Made by a program: the position numbers and the translations under genes. From Dyadobacter sp. 50-39 (GTDB lineage Bacteria; Bacteroidota; Bacteroidia; Cytophagales; Spirosomataceae): a stretch of DNA of 64,000 nucleotides. Under the pieces are notes generated by a model. That model was not told the origin of the DNA. It saw nothing but the letters and a program-made list of their open reading frames with translations, and searched no databases. The stretch spans positions 1 to 64,000 of the forward strand of contig MKSR01000027.1 of assembly GCA_001898145.1 (NCBI GenBank), written 5' to 3'. Shown piece by piece: positions 61,818-64,000 of the stretch (position 1 is its first letter; each line of letters begins with the position of its first letter).

Positions 61818-62657
61818 ATGACAAGCACAAGACTTTTTTTTGGTAGCAACATCCGGTTTCTCAGAGAGCGCAGAAAGCTTACCCAGGAAGATTTCGCCGA
61901 GCAGCTGGGCGTCACTCGTGTCAAACTCGCTGCCATAGAGGCCGGAAGGACGGAAAACCCATCGGCGGTAGACCTGATCAAATTCTCGGATTTTTTCGGG
62001 CTTTCGATTGACAATCTTTTTCGAATTGATCTGCGCGGGGTAGGGGAGCTGCCACTGCGCGAGCTGGAAGCGGGGAATGAGCTCTACATGAAAGGGACCA
62101 ACCTTCGGGTGCTGGCCATCTCGACAGACAAGGCCAATAAAGAGAATGTCGAGTATGTGCCGATCAAGGCCAAGGCAGGTTACCGGAGCGGGTATGCCAA
62201 CCCGGAATTCATCGCATCGCTGCCCAAGTTTTCAGTGCCGGGCCTTCCGCAGACAGGAACGTTCCGGATGTTTCCGACGACAGGCGACTCGATGCTACCG
62301 GTGCCCGAGGGCGCGGACGTGATCTGCCGGTATGTCGAGGATTGGACGGCCTTGAAGCCTGGAACGCTGTGCATCGTAATCCTGGATGGCGAGCAGGACT
62401 TTGTCTTTAAGAAATTGACGGTTTTACCAGAAGGGAACAAGATACTGCTGGAATCGCTGAACCGGGCGTATGAGCCATATGAGATCAGCGCAGGCGACGT
62501 GATAGAAATCTGGAAGTTTCACAGCTACTTTTCCAAGGATGTGCCGGAAAGGGTGTCGGAGGTGCAGCATATTTCGCAGACGATGGAAACGGTGTTAAAG
62601 CAATTAAAAGAGATTCAAGAGAAAATTGGTATAAGGACCGACAATGCGACTGCCTAA
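61818..62657 (+). CDS. XRE/LexA-like regulator with S24 peptidase domain
   Basis: A 279-residue protein. The N-terminal HTH_XRE is FLRERRKLTQEDFAEQLGVTRVKLAAIEAGR. A C-terminal S24/LexA-type domain has the catalytic Ser in PTTGDSMLPVPEGADV and the Lys in FVFKKLTV. This layout is common in phage CI-like and Bacteroidota SOS-like regulators divergent from imuA. A canonical Ala-Gly cleavage bond is not obvious; KAGYRSGYA (about 115-123) is a candidate. I infer DNA-damage-induced derepression of the imu operon. Confidence 0.88.
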   Translation: MTSTRLFFGSNIRFLRERRKLTQEDFAEQLGVTRVKLAAIEAGRTENPSAVDLIKFSDFFGLSIDNLFRIDLRGVGELPLRELEAGNELYMKGTNLRVLAISTDKANKENVEYVPIKAKAGYRSGYANPEFIASLPKFSVPGLPQTGTFRMFPTTGDSMLPVPEGADVICRYVEDWTALKPGTLCIVILDGEQDFVFKKLTVLPEGNKILLESLNRAYEPYEISAGDVIEIWKFHSYFSKDVPERVSEVQHISQTMETVLKQLKEIQEKIGIRTDNATA

Positions 62658-62781
62658 GCATTTATGTGAGGATTTCAAACGGTGTGGGATTGTGGTAGAT
62701 AGCTTTCCGTTTGAATTGGATTAAATATTTTTCTTGAAAAAGAATATTCTTAATTTGTCCAAAACCTTATCCTCAAAATTC

Positions 62782-63657
62782 ATGAACAACTTTGGCGGTG
62801 ACTGGACCGAGTCAAAAATCGAAATACTAGTTGAGTATGCAAAGGCATATCTTACAATAATGAATATTTATGCCCACCGATATGATTGGAAATTGCTCTA
62901 TTTTGATGGGTTTGCGGGATCTGGATCGATCAAAAAGGGAAATGAGCAAGATGAGAAGATTATCATCGGAGCGGCGGCAAGAATACTAGAAATAGACGAT
63001 CCAAGGAGTTTTGATATGTATTATTTCGTTGAAAAGGAGCCTAATGCTAAAAGGCTACTTGAAACTAGTACGAAGCTGAAATTTCCTCAAAAGAACGTTT
63101 ACATCGCCAATGAGGACTGTAATGACAAAATCCATGCAATGAAGGATTTTTTAATCAGCAAGAACGGAAGGAAGTACAAAGCCTTGGCATATATAGACCC
63201 ATGCGGAATGCAGCTCAATTGGAGTACGCTTGTGGCTTTGCAAAAATTGTCAGTTGATGCCTGGATTCTTGTTCCTACGGGCATGGGCGTGAATAGGTTA
63301 CTGAAATCTGACGGGCGGATATCAGACGCGTGGCTACAAAAGCTTGAAAACTTTCTAGGTATGGAGAAACGGGACATTCTAAGTCAATTTTACGTGGAAA
63401 AGGAAGTTTATACTTTGTTTGGAACCGAAACCGTAACTACCAAAAAGGAAAGTGCTATTGAGCAATCGGCAAACCTATATATGCAAAGGCTCGGAGAAAT
63501 ATTTAAATATGTATCAAAGCCTTACGTGTTAAGAAATAGAATGAATTCCACTATGTTCCACTTCTTTATGGTGTCGAACAATAGAGAAGCAGTCAAAATT
63601 GCGAACGAAATCGTCGCTAAATATAATAATCGGACAAATGGCACAGTCAAGTATTGA
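62782..63657 (+). CDS. tcmP: three-Cys-motif partner protein TcmP-like
   Basis: A 291-residue protein starting MNNFGGDWTESKIEIL, with YFDGFAGSGSI (an SAM/nucleotide-binding-like Gly loop), FVEKEPNAKRLLET, YIDPCGMQLNWSTLVAL and WILVPTGMGVNRLL. These resemble the TcmP family, a methyltransferase-like fold found next to a three-Cys protein. A TTG at 62734 would add 16 residues. The end overlaps the next gene by 20 bases. The pair is coupled. Activity is not established. Confidence 0.8.
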   Translation: MNNFGGDWTESKIEILVEYAKAYLTIMNIYAHRYDWKLLYFDGFAGSGSIKKGNEQDEKIIIGAAARILEIDDPRSFDMYYFVEKEPNAKRLLETSTKLKFPQKNVYIANEDCNDKIHAMKDFLISKNGRKYKALAYIDPCGMQLNWSTLVALQKLSVDAWILVPTGMGVNRLLKSDGRISDAWLQKLENFLGMEKRDILSQFYVEKEVYTLFGTETVTTKKESAIEQSANLYMQRLGEIFKYVSKPYVLRNRMNSTMFHFFMVSNNREAVKIANEIVAKYNNRTNGTVKY

Positions 63658-64000
63658 ATGGACAGAAATGACCTGGAATCCCACAACAGGATGCACCAAG
63701 GTATCGTCAGGGTGTAAGTTCTGTTACGCGGAGATTATGTCAAGAAGGCTTCATGCGATGGGGGTGGAGAAATACAGGGACAATTTCGCGCTGCGAACAC
63801 ATAATGATGCTCTGGAAGCCCCATATAGCTGGAAAAAGTCTAAAATCGTCTTTGTCAATTCAATGAGCGACCTTTTTCACCCAGAAGTGCCACTTGCATT
63901 CATAAAAGAAGTTTTCAGGGTTATGAATGATAATCCGCATCATATTTTTCAGGTACTTACCAAGCGCTCAGAGCGACTTTTGGAGCTTAGTTCCGAATTT
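63638..64000 (+). CDS. DUF5131 (phage Gp37/Gp68-like) three-Cys protein, partial
   Basis: From ATG 63638 the frame runs open to the window end. It starts MAQSSIEWTEMTWNPTTGC and continues TKVSSGCKFCYAE, the three-Cys motif, then MSDLFHPEVPLAFI and HHIFQVLTKRSERLLELS. Spacing of the three Cys recalls radical-SAM-like Fe-S sites. The protein is truncated only by the window. Together with TcmP it forms the known but uncharacterised three-Cys/TcmP pair. Confidence 0.82.
   Translation, partial: MAQSSIEWTEMTWNPTTGCTKVSSGCKFCYAEIMSRRLHAMGVEKYRDNFALRTHNDALEAPYSWKKSKIVFVNSMSDLFHPEVPLAFIKEVFRVMNDNPHHIFQVLTKRSERLLELSSEF

Noticed and set aside
62644-62724. 26-codon frame overlapping the end of the LexA-like regulator (MRLPKHLCEDF...)
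   Set aside because: Short, overlapping, and with no recognised relative; I cannot separate it from chance.

Overview
The window looks like the accessory genome of a Bacteroidota bacterium, probably Sphingobacteriaceae or a close relative. Evidence for this: promoter boxes close to the Bacteroidota pattern TTTG-N19-21-TAnnTTTG, weak or absent Shine-Dalgarno sites, families typical of the phylum (HYC_CC_PP-like, DUF6799-like, DUF6428-like, GDCCVxC-like, TolC/CusB with YHS-type N-termini), and many secreted or lipobox proteins. All family names come from motif recognition by eye; no search was run.

Layout. (1) 130-2760: an IS21-family element, next to a truncated outer-membrane barrel gene and a decayed MFS remnant. 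(2) 3.7-36.7 kb: a long minus-strand copper/silver superlocus. In transcription order it holds a HYC_CC_PP protein, a YVTN propeller lipoprotein, a YHS protein, a DUF2231 protein, a CusA pump encoded as two ATGA-coupled halves, CusC, two CusB adaptors, a DUF3347 protein, a multicopper oxidase fused to an outer-membrane barrel, a CPH-type CopB ATPase, a CPC-type CopA ATPase, a CopZ-like chaperone, a DUF305 lipoprotein, a Csp-like four-helix Cys protein, a Met-rich lipoprotein, and a three-gene NAD(P)H-flavin/2Fe-2S - cytochrome b - heptaheme cytochrome c relay. (3) 12215-20696: a complete Tn3-family mercury transposon (38-bp inverted ends, 5-bp ACTGT duplication) sits inside copA, splitting it into a 5' piece (20994-20697) and a 3' piece (12214-10243). 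Removing it restores the copA frame exactly. Its cargo is an ArsR-type regulator, MerTP, a frameshifted MerP-like protein, MerA, a DUF156/CsoR-like regulator, a thioredoxin-like protein and a small Cys protein.

(4) 36.9-45.1 kb: a frameshifted BNR-type gene, a DUF6799 protein and a second mercury-like cluster without merA (ArsR, MerTP, GDCCVxC, ankyrin; opposite strand: CcdA-like, HMA lipoprotein, a P-type ATPase with a YPC motif, thioredoxin-like, DUF156). The two ArsR-MerTP clusters share an identical 19-bp operator-like sequence over the promoter. (5) 45.2-51.5 kb: an arsenic island (ArsC-like phosphatase fold, ArsR, DUF6428, ArsN2-like acetyltransferase, Acr3, two tandem metallophosphoesterases, a small secreted protein, an MFS carrier) with ATCGTA operator sites. 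(6) 51.7-54.8 kb: a lone resolvase, an FRG-domain protein and a membrane-anchored beta-helix protein. (7) 54.9-62.7 kb: a tight five-gene mutagenic-repair operon (imuA, imuB, dnaE2, an unknown gene, an SRAP gene) divergent from a LexA-like HTH/S24 regulator. (8) 62.8-64 kb: a TcmP-like gene overlapping a three-Cys DUF5131 (Gp37/Gp68) gene that runs off the window.

The window therefore combines copper, mercury and arsenic resistance with mobile elements and an inducible mutagenesis cassette. The most notable points are the mercury transposon that broke copA, the predicted transmembrane electron relay in the copper locus, the oxidase-barrel fusion, the split CusA, and the paired DUF156 (CPGNC) plus thioredoxin-like module present in both mercury-type clusters.
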